A DNA stretch of 64,000 nucleotides from Parascedosporium putredinis (GCA_949357655.1 CASHTG010000008.1:496001-560000); one strand, 5' to 3'; counted from the stretch's first letter, positions 1-12,655 are shown. Program-made: numbers and translations. The notes: generated from the letters alone by a model not told the origin.

Positions 1-222
1 AGTTGGCTTCTCGTCAGCTTGTCACTGACCTGTATCGGCGCAGGAGTTCCCTATGAGACGGAGGCATTGCAATGCCAGGTCTCCAGAGGTATCCGGTTCG
101 GCCAGGACCCCGATGAAAAATCTAGTATGCCCGACTCTCCGAGAGGAAGTCGCCAAGGTTCTGTTATAGATCATCAACAAATGTTCCTACCTCGCCCACA
201 TTTGTGCTGGGGCCACACGTAC

Positions 223-421
223 CCTGGCGGCTACCAATGGCGAGCTTCTCAGCATACGCCTTGACGACACCGGAATCCCTCGCAGCCCACGCTTTCTCCA
301 CGTCAACGAACACGTCCTGTAGGAACTTGACCTTGCCCTGCTCGTCGGCGGTGGAAGGTAGTTGCCCCGCTACCCCGCCATCCCGTCCTTGGAGAACGGC
401 TTCGACGTCTTCGGGAGTCAT
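223..421 (-). CDS. 5' exon of an unrecognised gene cut by the window edge
   Basis: The reading starts at an ATG at 421 in good context (CACCATGAC) and stays open for 66 codons. It runs into a strong donor (GTACGT) whose G is at 222, so the exon is 223-421 and ends with one base of a split codon. If the intron is not removed, the frame stops near 164. A branch-like sequence lies close to position 15, so the acceptor and the rest of the gene are probably left of the window. The visible peptide is hydrophilic, begins MTPEDVEAVLQ, has no signal peptide or membrane segment, and contains a helical-looking stretch (VKFLQDVFVDVEKAW). I do not recognise the family. It could also be a chance ORF, but start context plus donor favour a real exon. 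Confidence 0.45.
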
Positions 422-1102
422 GGTGTTAGTGGGGGAATGAGCGCAGATACTCTGGTTTCCTGGGGGCTATCAACTGCGTGCTGGCCTTTTTCAGTCTTGA
501 TTCATGGGATAGGTGGTCCCTATCCTCTATCTAGGCTCTGGGAGCTCCAGGTCGCTGGCAAGGAAGCTCAGCTGAACCCCTCCAACATTGCACCATGAGC
601 TGTGCTTACTCATCGCAAAAATGCCACAAGCTTGAAGGCCAGCTCCAACCTTGCAGCTCGCATGCAGCTAAGATATGAAAATTGAACTTTCTACAGCTCT
701 ACTGAAAGAAATGTATAAACAATGATATATCCTTATTCACCGGGAATTCTTTTTCATTTTTCTTAACGCTACATGTATCAGAAGATAGTCTATATGTGAA
801 CACTCAAAGTATCAAAATATCATTTAGAGAACTAATCAGGAAAACCAACTAGTAAGGCCTGCAACTTGTTTTTCTCCGACGTATGGCTTACCAGCTTCAA
901 ATTCCTATTCTATTTCGTATACATATTCTTGATAGAGCAGGTTGAGCTATAAGAAAAACCAACATGATACAGAAATGTTGAAATCAAATCCTTTCGTCTA
1001 CTGTCCATGAAATGTAATATATGTTGCTTCCATCATCCCATGTACCCAAAAATAGTGCTACACGAAAGTTGAAGAAAAAGAAATATGTATCGTACATCAA
1101 AC
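422..1102. other. Intergenic, AT-richer spacer
   Basis: This stretch lies between the start of the left-edge gene and the 3' end of the repeat-bearing gene. It is visibly richer in A and T than its surroundings from about 660 to 1080. No supported ORF is seen. It probably holds the promoter of the left gene and the 3' UTR of the right one. Confidence 0.5.
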
Positions 1103-3426
1103 TTAATCAACATCAGGGGACGGTGGGAGCTCATCCTCTGAAGGGTACCGAGACGAAGCCGTGGAATCCTGGCCCCTCGACAACCGGCTTAGACCAGCAG
1201 CCTGGTTCGGTCCCAGCAACGACGGGGTTCCCAGCGTGACTGTCGCCGTCAGGCTTTCCATCCCAAACGGGCTCCGCGCGGTAGACGGCCGCGGGCTGAT
1301 CGCGCCCATGGGGCTATAGGCTGACCTAGGGCTTAGTACGCCCGCGGGGCTCTTCACCGTAAACGGGCTCCGGAGAGGGGCAGATGAATTGGCAGCCCTA
1401 GGGCTATTGGTTCCCGCATTCCGAGGACTGTTGAGTGCGGTGCGCGTGGCCGGCGTCCTGGGTCCGTTCCTCCGGCTGGCGGATCCCCTGCGGCCGTTGG
1501 AGCTCGTGTTGACAGTGGTCATGGCGTCGGGGCTCCTTCTTCCATTGTTGGCGCCGCGGCCACCATTTCGGCCGTTGGAGCTCGTTGTAATAGCCGACAT
1601 GGCATCTGGGCTCCTCCGGCTGTTGTTGGAACGGCCACCATTTTTGCCGTTGGAGCTGGTCGTGATGGTTGACATGGCGTCTGGACTCTTCCTGCCGTTG
1701 TTGGAACGACCGCCATTCCTACCGTTGGAGCTGCTTGTGATGGTCGACATGGCATCAGGGCTCTTCCTCCTGTTATTATTTCTACCCCCTTCCGCCCATC
1801 GGAGCTAGTCGTGACGGTCGTCATGGCATCCGGGCTCCTTCTTCCGCCGTTGCCATTGTTTCTTCGGCCCCCGTTATTCGCACCGGGGCTCCTTCCGCGA
1901 CCGTTCTGATCTGTGCCTCGGCCGTTGGTCCGGTTCGGGCTTCCAGCGCCCCGTCGGTTAGGGGCCGATTCCCGTTATTCCCATTACGGCCGTTAGGGCT
2001 ATTGCTCGCGTTTCTTCCACTGGATGCCGCAGCACCCCGCTCGGGCGACTTCCTGCCGTTATTCCGGCCGGAGCCGGCCCCTGCGCCACCACGGGGTTTC
2101 TGAAGGTCGGCATCGCTGCCGCTGCCGCTGCTGTTGCCGTTGCTGGCGGTGGCCGTGCTCGTATTCGATGGAATGCTGATTGTGGGTCGGGGTTTGCGCC
2201 TCCAGCGATTGCGCTGGGGAGCGGCTTGCGTCGGGCTTGACTGTTCGTCTGAGGTGGAATTCGGCGACGCTTGCCCGGAGCTATCGGCGGGCACCTTGGA
2301 ATCTGTAGCGGGGATTGCTGAGCGGGCTCTTCTGGTTGCTGTTGAGGCGCGGCTGCGGGCTCCGGTTCCTTGTCGATGGGCGGCTGAACAACAGTGGCAT
2401 CTACGTCAGGGGCGGAGGTTGACTTGGGGGATTGAGGCTGGCTTGGCACCACTGGATGAGCCTGGGCCTGACTCTCGGTCTGAATTTGGGGCTGTTCCTC
2501 GACCAGAGGCTGGGTCTGTGCCTGAGGTTGGGCCTGAGCATCCGCCGCGGCCTCTCCTCGCGCCGCATCCTGCCTATCCCTCTCCTCAGCCTCAGCGTGG
2601 GCCTTCATAAAAGCTTGCTTGAGCACTTCGGCTTGCGCATCCCTCTGCGCCTGCTCAGCCGCCTGCTGCTCGGCCTGGATTCTCGCCTGCTCCTGGAGGG
2701 CTGCCCGCTGCTCTTCGGTCAATTGGACCTCCTCGGGCTTAGCAAACTTGAGCTCTGCCCTCAGAAGCTCAATCTCGATGACGGAGTGCCCGGCTGCACC
2801 TTGCCCTGCAGCCTGTCGCCGTCGCGGTCAAAGTACAAAGCCCAAAAGTCACCTTCCTTGACGGCGCAGAAGCCCTCCCAGCCGGCAAAGGTGAGCCGCT
2901 TGTCCTGGCGGGTGCAGTCCCAGGGCCCCGTGAGGTTCCCCTCGGACAGGGCGCGGGTGCCGAACTTGACCTCGTAGGTGTCCTTGTGGACGAAGACCCA
3001 GTTCATGATGGGGGCCTCGTGGGTGATTGTGGAGACGAGCCCGGAGTAGCGTTGGCCTGGGTAGGGGAGGTAGTAGCCCTCAAAGGGGTGACCAAACGGG
3101 ACATTGTATTCCGTGCCGGTGTCGATGTAAAGCTAGAGAAGGCAGAAGACGGGAGGGAGGTCATGACGTTAGCATAGGGGATTCTCGGGGTGGGCAGGAT
3201 CGGTGATGTGGGAAGTTGCTTCATGAGCGGGGAGTCCTACTTTTTCGCCGGCAAGAACAACGGCCCTTCCCTCAAGGAAGGCGCTTGATTTGGAACTTTT
3301 AGGGCAATGGACGACGAGATTATTCTTTCTCGACCGATGTTCCTCCCTTCTTGACTTTGACTGGGCGGCCCGGACGCCTTCGGCGGTGCCAAAGACGGCC
3401 GCAAAGCCAGCGATGAAGGTGAGCAT
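1103..3426 (-). CDS. Conserved fungal protein of unknown function with a low-complexity, tandem-repeat C-terminal tail
   Basis: The ATG at 3426 opens an exon to 3241. A 108-nt intron (GTAGGA, branch TGCTAAC, TCTCTAG) spans 3133-3240, and coding resumes at 3132. Corrected length is about 739 residues. The N-terminal 180 residues look folded and conserved-like: a short hydrophobic start (MLTFIAGFAAVFG), then PFGHPFEGYYLPYPGQRY, PIMNWVFVHKDTYEVKFG, TGPWDCTRQDKRLTF and GWEGFCAV. A Gln/Ala/Glu-rich probable coiled coil follows (TEEQRAALQEQARIQAEQQ), then a Pro/Gln region, then an Asn/Gly/Arg/Ser tail with five copies of a 25-residue unit. The frame changes four times, each fitting one missing base: near 2783, in GGGG 2310-2313, GGGG 1961-1964 and CCCCC 1785-1789. 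An open stretch at about 3490-3571, preceded by TGCTAAAG, begins PRIFKEWKSEKAKDEQ and may be an upstream exon. Function is unknown. Confidence 0.7.
1519..1824 (-). repeat. Five-copy coding tandem repeat, unit about 75 bp (25 residues)
   Basis: Methionine codons at 1824, 1750, 1675, 1600 and 1522 mark successive units of the form M-[ST]-[AT]-[IV]-[TN]-[ST]-S-S-[ND]-G-R..., mostly ending RRSPDA or RKSPDA. Spacings are 74, 75, 75 and 78 bp. The 74-bp unit is one base short, exactly where the frame breaks in a run of five C on the plus strand. That is internal evidence for an undercalled base. The last copy diverges after about 12 residues. Confidence 0.85.
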
Positions 3427-6400
3427 CCTGGCTCAACCTGACAAAGGGGAGAGAAAGAAAGAAGGAAAGAGAGGCAGGCTAATGGCAGGCGAGAAGGAGA
3501 GTGTATGGACAATGGTAATGGTCTTGCTCGTCCTTAGCTTTCTCGCTCTTCCACTCCTTGAAGATGCGGGGCTTTAGCAGGTGAATCTAGATAGCTTCCA
3601 GAGCTCCAGAGCTCCTGTCGACGAAGCTATTCTCGAAACCAAGCGGAAAGCGGGGTGAAGAGAAGAAGATCCTGGATTTGAGATGATGAGGGGCATCAAT
3701 GTAACTCGATGTCAGAGTCCAGGGCAAGAAAATGAATGGGGAGGTATAGTTGAGCTTGCTATTGTTTTGCCGGGTAAGAGGGCGACAATGCGGAATTGAA
3801 ACAAAGGAAGAAGGAGATCCTGCTCCAAGAAGGTGCTCGGTTTGGCAAATGACGGAGGAAGGGGGTGAAGAGCTCACTCGGAGGAGCCGAGAGCAAGAGA
3901 GGAGAGCTTAGGAAGATCCTTGCTACCAGCGCCAAGGGTGATGTTCTTGCACGTTTCTTCCTTTCTAAGGAGGAAAGAGATGGATGAGGGTAAACTTTCC
4001 CTGATGAGCTGGGAAAGCAGCGAGAGAAAGTCAAGTGGATGAAACCCTAGGAGGTCACTATTCCCTCCCTCTCTCTCTTTACCACACGTTTTCAGGGTCT
4101 TCATGGAAAAAAGGAAGGGAAAAGGCCAGTTTACCAATAGACCCTGATCCTTGCTTACATCGTTTCTAGATCTAAGTTACACGGGGAAAGCTTGAGAGAG
4201 GTGCTGAGACAAGTGGAAGTGCCATGTGTGAGTCCCCTTGTCCCATCCTCCAGGGAGCTTCTGGGTCGCATTAGATCGTGAGTGTCAGAAATTCGGGGCA
4301 CTTGATTCTCTCCCTATTTGGTCATGGCTTACAGAGCTCTTGGTCTACGAGTACCTTGGACACGAGGGACCAGGGATGAGCTGCAGCGCTTACATTGAGT
4401 TTCTTGAAGGACGAGGCTCCGAGCACAAGGCTTTGGGCAATATTCAAGGCTAAGCTTGACGGTGAGTATGTGGGGGATTGAATTTGTTTGATGGACGGAG
4501 GTCTAGAGCGTCCGGGAGCTGTACATATGGTGCGAGTAGGGCGATCATCAGCTCATCGGGGACGGGATGTGGTTGGAGGATTGGAGGATCTGAGGCCGGG
4601 GTTGTGTGTAAACGGGCACCGCCAAAAAAAAAAAAAAAAAAAAAAAAAAGAAAAAAACTAAGCATCGCCAATGGCAGTGTAAGGACGAGGGATCATCATC
4701 TATCAACCGTCATTCGCTTGACTCTCTCGAACGTGCTACAGATGCAAAGCAAAAGGGGATTTAGCCATTAATTGCCGCCTTGACCAAAAGACTTCTTGAT
4801 GGGTCTTGAGATGAAAGATTTCAGGGTTTCTTACCCATGGAAGTGGAGAAATGGAAGGGGATGGAGATGGAAATCGTATTAGGATGGATCAGATGGTTGG
4901 AAGGGGAGCGGGCAAGTTCGCGATGAACGGGTTCACGGGCGACGAGGTTGCGGTCGGCTACGCAGCAGATGCAAGGCAAGGACCCCTAATATCGTACGTA
5001 GGCTGCCTTTCTGGCCATATGGCGGGCCCGCAGTCCGGGGGCGAAAGCCCGTGTGGTGAACGGGGGAGCGGGCGGTAGAATGGATGAGAAATGGGCTGAG
5101 GTGCCCTCCTCGCCTTCTCCGTCGCCCGTTCGATTACACGGAGGCCACGCACACGCTGAGGATCCTCGAGAGCTTTATCGATATGGATAGCGAGGAGTTG
5201 AGTAGACGCGATGAAACCGTGAAACCTTGAAACACGACAAGAAGCCAACAAGAGAGAGAGAGAGAGCTCCTGAGAGAATATTCGCCGATTCGACCAAGCA
5301 GTGGGGATGGCTGGCGCAGCATTGTCGGGGAACGGTCGGAAAATGATTCGATTTCTAGAATCTGAACCCCGGCTCTGAGGCAGAGGCTGCCGCACCCACA
5401 GACCCCTGGACATGGGGATCTACCCGAGCACGGCACACACCACACCACACATACACGTAGGCACACGCACATTGATCTATGTCGGAAGCTGCTGCTCGCC
5501 TCAACGGGTCAGGTTTGTCTAGACCGATTACACAGCGGGCCATTATGGGAAAGAGGAAGCAGGCGCTGTCGGCTGTAGCCTCGCATCGAATGAGGCAGGA
5601 GAGCTGGCCTCATGATCGGGATTTTCGAGGCAAGAGGCGAATGAATCGTGCTTGCCCTGATATTTTGCGGCTCTTCACTTGATTTCTTCCGGGCCATTTA
5701 CCCCCAACGTTCCTTCTGCAAGATGCTCGTTCTGCTACTCCAAACAAATACTAAACCGGGCAGAGGATGGGAAGGTGGGAGTTGCGATCTCGTTGTCGGC
5801 AGATGCCAGTGCTGAGGGCCCGCTCCCCCTTCCCAATAGACAGCGGAATTAACCTTCTTGTGCTGCCAAGCCAAGCTCCGACACCACCGCACAACCCACT
5901 CCACACACACACCAAGCCAAAATCCCCGGCCCGATCTGCACGGCGAGTTGTGGGGCCCCTCCTTCCTAAAAGAAAAACATACGATTTTTGTGCCTTGACA
6001 CTGTTGAAACTCGGGTTCGAGCTCATAGCACGATTCTCGATTGCTGTGATTTCCGACCCCCTTCCATTGGAAGGTCCAGGTGCCATTCTCAATTCATTTC
6101 AACTTCTTCTAAATTCTCATTCCTCTGTAGCCACTGTCTCCATCAACGTAATACTCGCTCATTCAATTTAATGAATGGTACAACATAGATATGCCCTTTT
6201 GCCTTGCGCACTGGATCATTCACTTTCCCGCACATGTGTGTACCTTGGGGGCCGATATGAGTTTATGCGTTCTTTTCATACCCGGGAATTCCCTGTTTCT
6301 CGCTTTGAAAGTGGAATTGTAAGAGCATTGTGACAGCTAGGTCTCGACATAGCTACCTGGGGTAGGAACGGAGACACGACGGCTGAGGGAGGGTGTGTTC

Positions 6401-7358
6401 TTGGTGCCACCATCGCTGCTGACATTTCTTTGAAGTGTCGCAGGGACCGGAAAAGGGGCGCGGGGCGTATAAGCCCGCTCTCACTGAGCTTGCAGACTGC
6501 AATGGATAGATAGCCCCAGCTTGTTCAACATCGTTCGGCTGTGGAGACATCAGGGATCTGAGGTACCTAGCTCTTGTCACGCTCCCCTCTCCCAGCGCAG
6601 GAAGAAAATAACAAAAAAAAAAAAAAGAGAACCTGGAGGGATCATGGTCTCAGCCGATGGGAGCAAGGGGCGTGGGGAACAAAACAAGGGAAGAAGAAAG
6701 AGCAAGTAGCTGTGCCTCCCTTGTCTCCACCTTCTGGTCGAAAGGGGTCGGGTTGTTTGAGGCAAGGGAAGCGGCTATTGCGAATGGGTAGATGATCGCA
6801 GAGCGATGAACTGAACCGACCCATAGGAATGCATGAAACGAACTTTGATGGATCCCAAGGGTCGGAACCAAGCGAAGAATGGATGGGGCCGGGGGACCGG
6901 GGCCGGGTGGGTTACTCGTGAGCAAGACGAGCATGCGTCCAACGCCCTCCAACACGCGCCATATGCCGCATGCGCACACCTTTACACTATAGGAATTGCC
7001 CTCTTTGCTTTCTTCCCTGCGGAGACTGGGGGAAGGGACCGGACAGGCAAGAGAGAAGGGGAAGCGGTTGTATCTCGTTTGTTGGGCTCCCCGCCCATGA
7101 GCATGGACTGTACGGCGCATTGTGTCGAGGGAGAACACGGAGACAGACTTCAAATCGGATGAACGTCAAAGATATAAACTCTGTCCATCATCCCTTCTTC
7201 CCGACTTTCTTTTTACCTCTCTCTCATCAGCATCTTCAATCCCACATCTCCAAGTCCCATTCCCTTTTCTTGCTTCTCATCCTCTGGTTTAGGATCTCTC
7301 CCTCTCCCTTTCCAATTCCCTTCTCCCTTCTTCTTTCCCCAAGTGCTCTACTTGCACG
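3427..7358. other. Long intergenic region with a 26-nt poly-A tract
   Basis: Apart from the possible extra exon of the left gene near 3490-3571, I see no gene here. Short ORFs overlap on both strands and lack domain-like sequence. The stretch holds CT-rich tracts, a poly-A run at 4624-4649, a short (GA)n around 5250-5270 and a CT-rich leader at about 7190-7350 in front of the next gene. Confidence 0.5.
4624..4649 (+). repeat. Poly-A tract, 26 nt
   Basis: A run of 26 A followed by G and seven more A. It is the longest mononucleotide run noticed in the window. It may be a simple slippage repeat or the tail of an old retroposed sequence. No target-site duplication was identified. Confidence 0.9.
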
Positions 7359-8736
7359 GTGGCAGCCATCGCTTCCCAAGGCACCCCAACGGCTAATAAG
7401 CGCTTCTCAACCGGCGGCTTCCCCTCCCCCACGAGCTCGCCCCAGGACTCTCCAGACCTCTCCCCGCGTCTCAGACGAGCCTCTACACTCAAGCTCCCTA
7501 TCAAGATCTCCACCGATCCATCCTTCTCCTCTAGGTTTTCCGCCGCCCGCTCCCGGACCCGTTCCCTCACCGCCATCTCTCCCGAAGACAACCCTGCTCG
7601 CCAGCAGTCCGTTCAGCTTCCACCTTCTGTTCTAGAATCTCCCCCTCTCACCGGCTCCACCCCCACCGACCCCATCTCCGCCTTTCTCTCCGGTATCCTT
7701 CCGGAGACTTTAGCAGCAGACAACACGTCCGAACGACCCGCTCCTCTCCGGCCCAACCGCCGCCCCTCGAGCCCCTCCTCGCCGCTCCTCCGCCTCGCGA
7801 AGAAGCAGCCACAGCAGCCTCGACAGCTAGCAATCGAGCTCCGTCAAGGCAAGCCACCACCACTACCATTCCCTCTTCCACGCCCGAGAAGAAGCCCGCC
7901 CGGCAGCCGTCTTCTCGTCCAGTCTCTCCTGAGCTCCCTCGCGCGCCGAGACAGCAGCCCCGTGCCCAAGAGATCCCGCCAGCTAGTGCTAGGCCGGTCC
8001 AAAAGGAGTACAGAGACGAAGAGCCTCAGACGCAGCGCTTAGCTCCGCCTCCCGCAATGTCCTCTCCGTAAGCTCACTCCGAGAGATCATGAAATAATAC
8101 AAAAGAAAGAAAAACTTGAAAAATGAAGAGAGAAATAACAGGAAGAGGCTCTTTTGCCCCCTCCCACTCTCCCCTTAGATGGGGCCTCTTTACCTTCTCT
8201 TGTGGCCATCAACACACTGCACCATCTCTTTTTATACTCTTTTCTTTTTACCATTGGAGAACAATTTTGGCTAACCATTTTCTTTTCTCCCCTTCACAGC
8301 GCCAAGAACCCTCAACTCGCCATGGATACTGCTCAGGCTTACACTCAAGGCAACAGCCAGGCCGCCAACCGAGGCCCCATTGCCAACCTTCCCCTCCCCA
8401 ACCTCTCTGGCCAGGCCAACGGTGTTATCGGTAAGTCACAAACTCAAGATGGACCCTCCTCCTTTGAAGAAGAAGAAGACGACGACGAAGAGGCGCTCCT
8501 TCTCGAGAGGATAGCGGCCCAGTCTCCGCCCAGTGGGGCCATCTTCGACTGGGGCCTCCGCACCGGACGGGCGAAGAGGGCTAACGTCGCTGCTCAGGTA
8601 ATCTCCTCAAGGGACCGGTCGGTGCCGACGGCAAGCTAAAGGATGCGGCGCTGATGGTTGGTATCAAGCTGGACCTGGAGGCCGAAGTGCATCTCACTGC
8701 TAGAATCAGGGTGACATCCTCGTGGGATTGTATTAA
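7359..8736 (+). CDS. Small conserved fungal protein with a long disordered N-terminal extension; start unresolved
   Basis: The sure part begins at ATG 8057 and has three exons: 8057-8067, 8300-8430 and 8598-8736, with GTAAGC and GTAAGT donors and CACAG and CTCAG acceptors. It encodes 93 residues (MSSPAKNPQLAMDTAQAYTQ..., then NLLKGPVGADGKLKDAAL, ending RGDILVGLY) after supposing one missing G at 8709-8711. Without it the frame runs on to about 8804. The same frame is open upstream to about 7359 with a Pro/Ser/Arg-rich, protein-like sequence, given one missing C at 7763-7766. That makes about 327 codons, but no in-frame ATG exists there (7359 is GTG). Either an upstream exon supplies the start or translation begins at 8057. 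The C-terminal part resembles a small protein seen across Pezizomycotina whose function I do not know. Confidence 0.55.
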
Positions 8737-9231
8737 AGAAGTGGAGGAAAGAACGCGAGGCCGCGGAATAGCACAATATGGTTTTGGATCGATGCCATTT
8801 TGAAGCGTATATAAAATCACCACATTGGGAACTCTTTTCAAGAACCCCGTTGCATGGAGGAAGAGAGTAGAGGGATAGGGACCTGCAGGGACTGGCTTTC
8901 CTGATGGCTTCCGAGAGGTAGAATCGAGAGTTGAGAGTTGTATGAGAAGCATTTCTTTTCTCTTCTTCGTTTGGGCTTGGAGATCAATACACAAATTTGG
9001 GATAGTCTCTACTTTTTTAAGTGATATTTGCTCCTCCATGTCCTCTCCTCATTCTCATTTCACTATTTCCAAAATTTTGATCTGGCAAAGTGTTTATTCT
9101 CGGTAGCTCAGCCAGAGATGGAGGGCTATTGGGAGTCTCGCACCCACACCTGGGCTTAGGCCCCTGTTGTCCGCGACTGTCTGTGGAACGGAACGATGCC
9201 TTACCGGGTGAGCGAGAGGGTGTGAGAAGCC

Positions 9232-9254
9232 GGGAGGGAGGGAGGGAGGGCGGG
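9232..9254 (+). repeat. (GGGA)n simple repeat
   Basis: About five GGGA units follow one another and end in GGGCGGG. It is intergenic, with no sign of function beyond possible strand-asymmetric structure. Confidence 0.8.
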
Positions 9255-12130
9255 CCTGTCTAAGGAATGGTGGGGAGGCCGGAAACGACAGTTTGTCCAT
9301 GTCAATCTTGTGTCCAATCCACCATTTACAGTCTCGTCCTTCGTTGTCTTGAGCCGTCACGTTTGACTATGCAGTCCTTTGTGATTTACAAAGTCAAATT
9401 TACCAGTTCGGACTGAAGTACAGCAGCATGTGTAACATTTCAGACAGGGCAAGGCAAAATCTCAGCAAAAATCAAGAGGTACCAACACACGCACGTAAAA
9501 GAAAGTATGATTGTTCACGTAGGGAATGGAATTCCACGACAGGTGCCTCGACCGGCGAAACCCGAGCCTGAGGTCAAGCCAACACCGGGTTCCTGGCTTA
9601 GATGTCGGCCAAAGGTCGATAAACCCCCGTCTTATCTTTGTTGGACCCGGGCACCGGAGGGTTTATCAGGATTGATGACGGGGCTTTCGTGTATTCCCCC
9701 TCGGAGGTGTACACGTACCATGTGCGAGGCGGAGCACTCGACGACCCTGAGGGAGGGCTCTCGGTGGGATTTTCACAGCATGCTGGGACAAATGGAAGAA
9801 TCGGGACCGGGGGTGATAGGAACAATGGCAGTTTACTGGGAAACAAACAAGCAAAAAAAAGGAAGCAAAGGTCATGAATAGCCTCCATAAAAAAGGAACG
9901 AAGAAAAAGGATGGTGATGAGGCGAACCCTTCGACGCCAATCCGCATCCAAACTCGTCGTGCCACGCCCCCTCCCTTCATGGCTTTTCAGTGTGCGATAT
10001 CGCGTCAAGACGTATTATGACAAGCGAAAAGAAGGGTCTCCTGCGTGCGGCTCAAGAGGTGCAACGTACGCTACGCGGGTAGACTTTTTTCTCTTTTTCA
10101 CCTTTTCGCCCTCCTTCCCCGCGTTCTCATTCGATGGCTCGTCGCATCAACATACCTGGAAAGCAGCCGAGAAGACCAAGAGACGACAAAGTCGGGGCTC
10201 TGAGCCTTGCTATTGGTTGTGAGTGTCGCAAGAGATCGGCTACGGGTTCATTACGCCTGTTCCCCCTCAACAAGGTGCGAAAGACCTTTGGGCCAAGAAA
10301 TTTTCTTTTGGTTATTTCGCTCCAAGTCTTCTTTGAATGGTGGGAGCGGGGTGTGTGATGTGCGTGGTGTGTGCGGCGTGGTGTGTCCGCGCGGTGTGAA
10401 AAGGTGTGTCCTGGTGACCTACGTCATCGGACATGGGCCACCCTCCATCCTGCTTTCTCGCTTGCCCGCCCTTTTGCACGCTCGCTTTTTTTTGATCCTG
10501 CCGCCTGCGTAGAGGGAAGGGCGCACGAACAGCCACCTTTACATGGAGAAAAAAGAAAACATTACTGAAGTCATCGGGTACACTTGATCTCAAGAGGGGT
10601 CCTCGCAATCCTTTCACCGAGACATTTGGGCACCAAGGGGACCCGGGCCACGCACAAGGCATAGCGCAGGTGGAGGTGGTCCCCTTGCGCCAAGGGAGCG
10701 AGGCTAGGATCCAAGAGGGGTCCCACCAAGGGCCTCGTTTCCCGTTGCATCGTGTGCGGAGGATTTTGGAGGCGCACCCAGGTGATGCCGAAAGGAAAAA
10801 GGGCCTAGTGGTCTACGATGGGGTGGGAGTTATTTCGTTGGGCTTGCTGCTCCCTTTTGTCGTGTGGCCTCGTCAGGAATAAGACAGGCGGACACGCTGT
10901 GAACGCCACGTTTTGTTCAACGGAAGGCGAAAATACCGACGGCCTTTATCGTCGAATATGGCTATGAGGCTTGCCTTTGTATCTACATTCCTATCACTCT
11001 TTTGGAATTTTCATGGAGATAAAGAGAGAGGCCACCTGAGGCGTTGGAAGGTGGCCTTGGCTTGGCGCGCAGCAGCCTGGGCTGCACCTATGAAGCCTTC
11101 GCGGCGAGGGTTCATGCTATCAGTGAAGAGAATTCCCCGAGGCCGTGCCGGAGTCATGCTCCGCATCGAAAGATTGAAGGGTCCAGACGCTATTTTCTTT
11201 TTAACCCCTTTTTATTTCTTTTTATTGCTTATTTAGAATGGGGGTTTTTGCTGATGCGAGAGTATAGTATTTTTGCTTTAGTATTTCGGCATCAGAGCCA
11301 GGTTTGAGGTGACATTGGTGTGTAAGAATAGAAGTGGAGGCCATCAATCAATGATCAATGATGCTAGCCCGGCAATGCCAGCCACTAGGCTAGGAACATG
11401 GGCTCTGAAAGGTCCAAGGTTTTTGTCATTTGGCGTGTCAGGTCAACACCGCCCAACGCCACTGTGAAGTGGTGTCGTCATCGTTCAAGTTGGGTTCGGA
11501 ACCTGGCTGGCCCTGGCCAACGAGAAGGAGCTAACGACGAGCGAGCCTCTATTCCCCTGGGCGTTCCTGCCGTTGCCATTCATCTAAACTTCAGTGTAAA
11601 GAAGAGATCTAGCACATGTAAAAGGAAGGGACAGCTTGTAGTTAAAGTGAAGCCTACGTAGGAGATGGAAAGCAAAGTAAGTTGATGTCCAAAGTTCAAA
11701 TTAATTCGTGTCGAGAGCATTTTAGATTGATTGACATCTCGCAACTCCATTCCCTCCCTCTTTTTCGGGGCAGTCCTCGTTCCAGTAGAGATTTTCCTTT
11801 GTTGGTAAGAGAAATGTCCATCCCAGCCGGATAGAATCCGGCAGATAGATTCCAAAAGTCGCCACACACCTCCAGCTCGTCTCCATCTCTCTCATCTTGG
11901 CTGGGCCTGCTCCTACGCTACCCTGGGTGGTGGTCCACACCGCACCCTCTACCCCCCTCCCCGCCCCTCTCCATCCTTGCAAACGAGTCCGTCATTGCGC
12001 ATGAGGGCTACATGCGTCGCTCTTTCTTCAGTCCTCCCCCACCTCGCACCTCACGCAATGGAATTTTACTGGTCCCGCCTCAGGTCTCAAAGCTTCCATG
12101 TCCCGTTTCTCCTTGTAAAAAATAAATGCC

Positions 12131-12167
12131 TGGAAGGGTTGGAAGGGTGGAAGGGGTGGAAGGGGGG
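12131..12167 (+). repeat. Degenerate TGGAAGGG tandem repeat
   Basis: Four degenerate copies of an 8-11-base GGAAGG-containing unit lie about 490 bases upstream of the DUF8035-type gene. Confidence 0.7.
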
Positions 12168-12655
12168 ACGAATAGATCATGCATGGATCCGGTTCCCGTG
12201 AGGGTAGATAACTACGTCCACGCACTCACTCTCATCTCTCCATCTTGTCTATGGCGTGACCTCTTGTTTCTTCTTTTTCCTCAACTTCATCCTCACAACA
12301 CCCAAGACAACATCCATTCCCCTTGTACGCGCCACGCAGCGAGGACTCGTGTGGAATATAGATCACCTTCCACCTCCTTGTCTCTGCCTCTCTCTGTACT
12401 CGTGAGACGATACCCGTCAGGATACGAGTACTTTACAAGCTGCCCTCCACCTTTCTTCTTTGTTCCTTGTCCTAGACTTTCTTCCACGTCCTTGCCTCGC
12501 CTGATCTAGACAAACTGTCACGTAGACATCTCCATCTGGTTCCTCCATCCAACTTGACCAACGGTGGAACATCCCGTTCGAAACAAGACAAGACAGAAGA
12601 AAAACAAAGAAGACCAACGAATAGATAAACTTTGTCATACCCAACCCACATCACA

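Larger units (their letters stand above)
8737..12655. other. Intergenic region of about 3.9 kb
   Basis: No gene was recognised. Small ORFs on both strands look like chance. A (GGGA)n stretch lies at 9232-9254 and a TGGAAGGG-type repeat at about 12131-12167. From about 11860 onward the plus strand is C- and CT-rich, as expected for the promoter and leader of the downstream gene. The immediate leader before ATG 12656 is A/C-rich. Confidence 0.5.
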
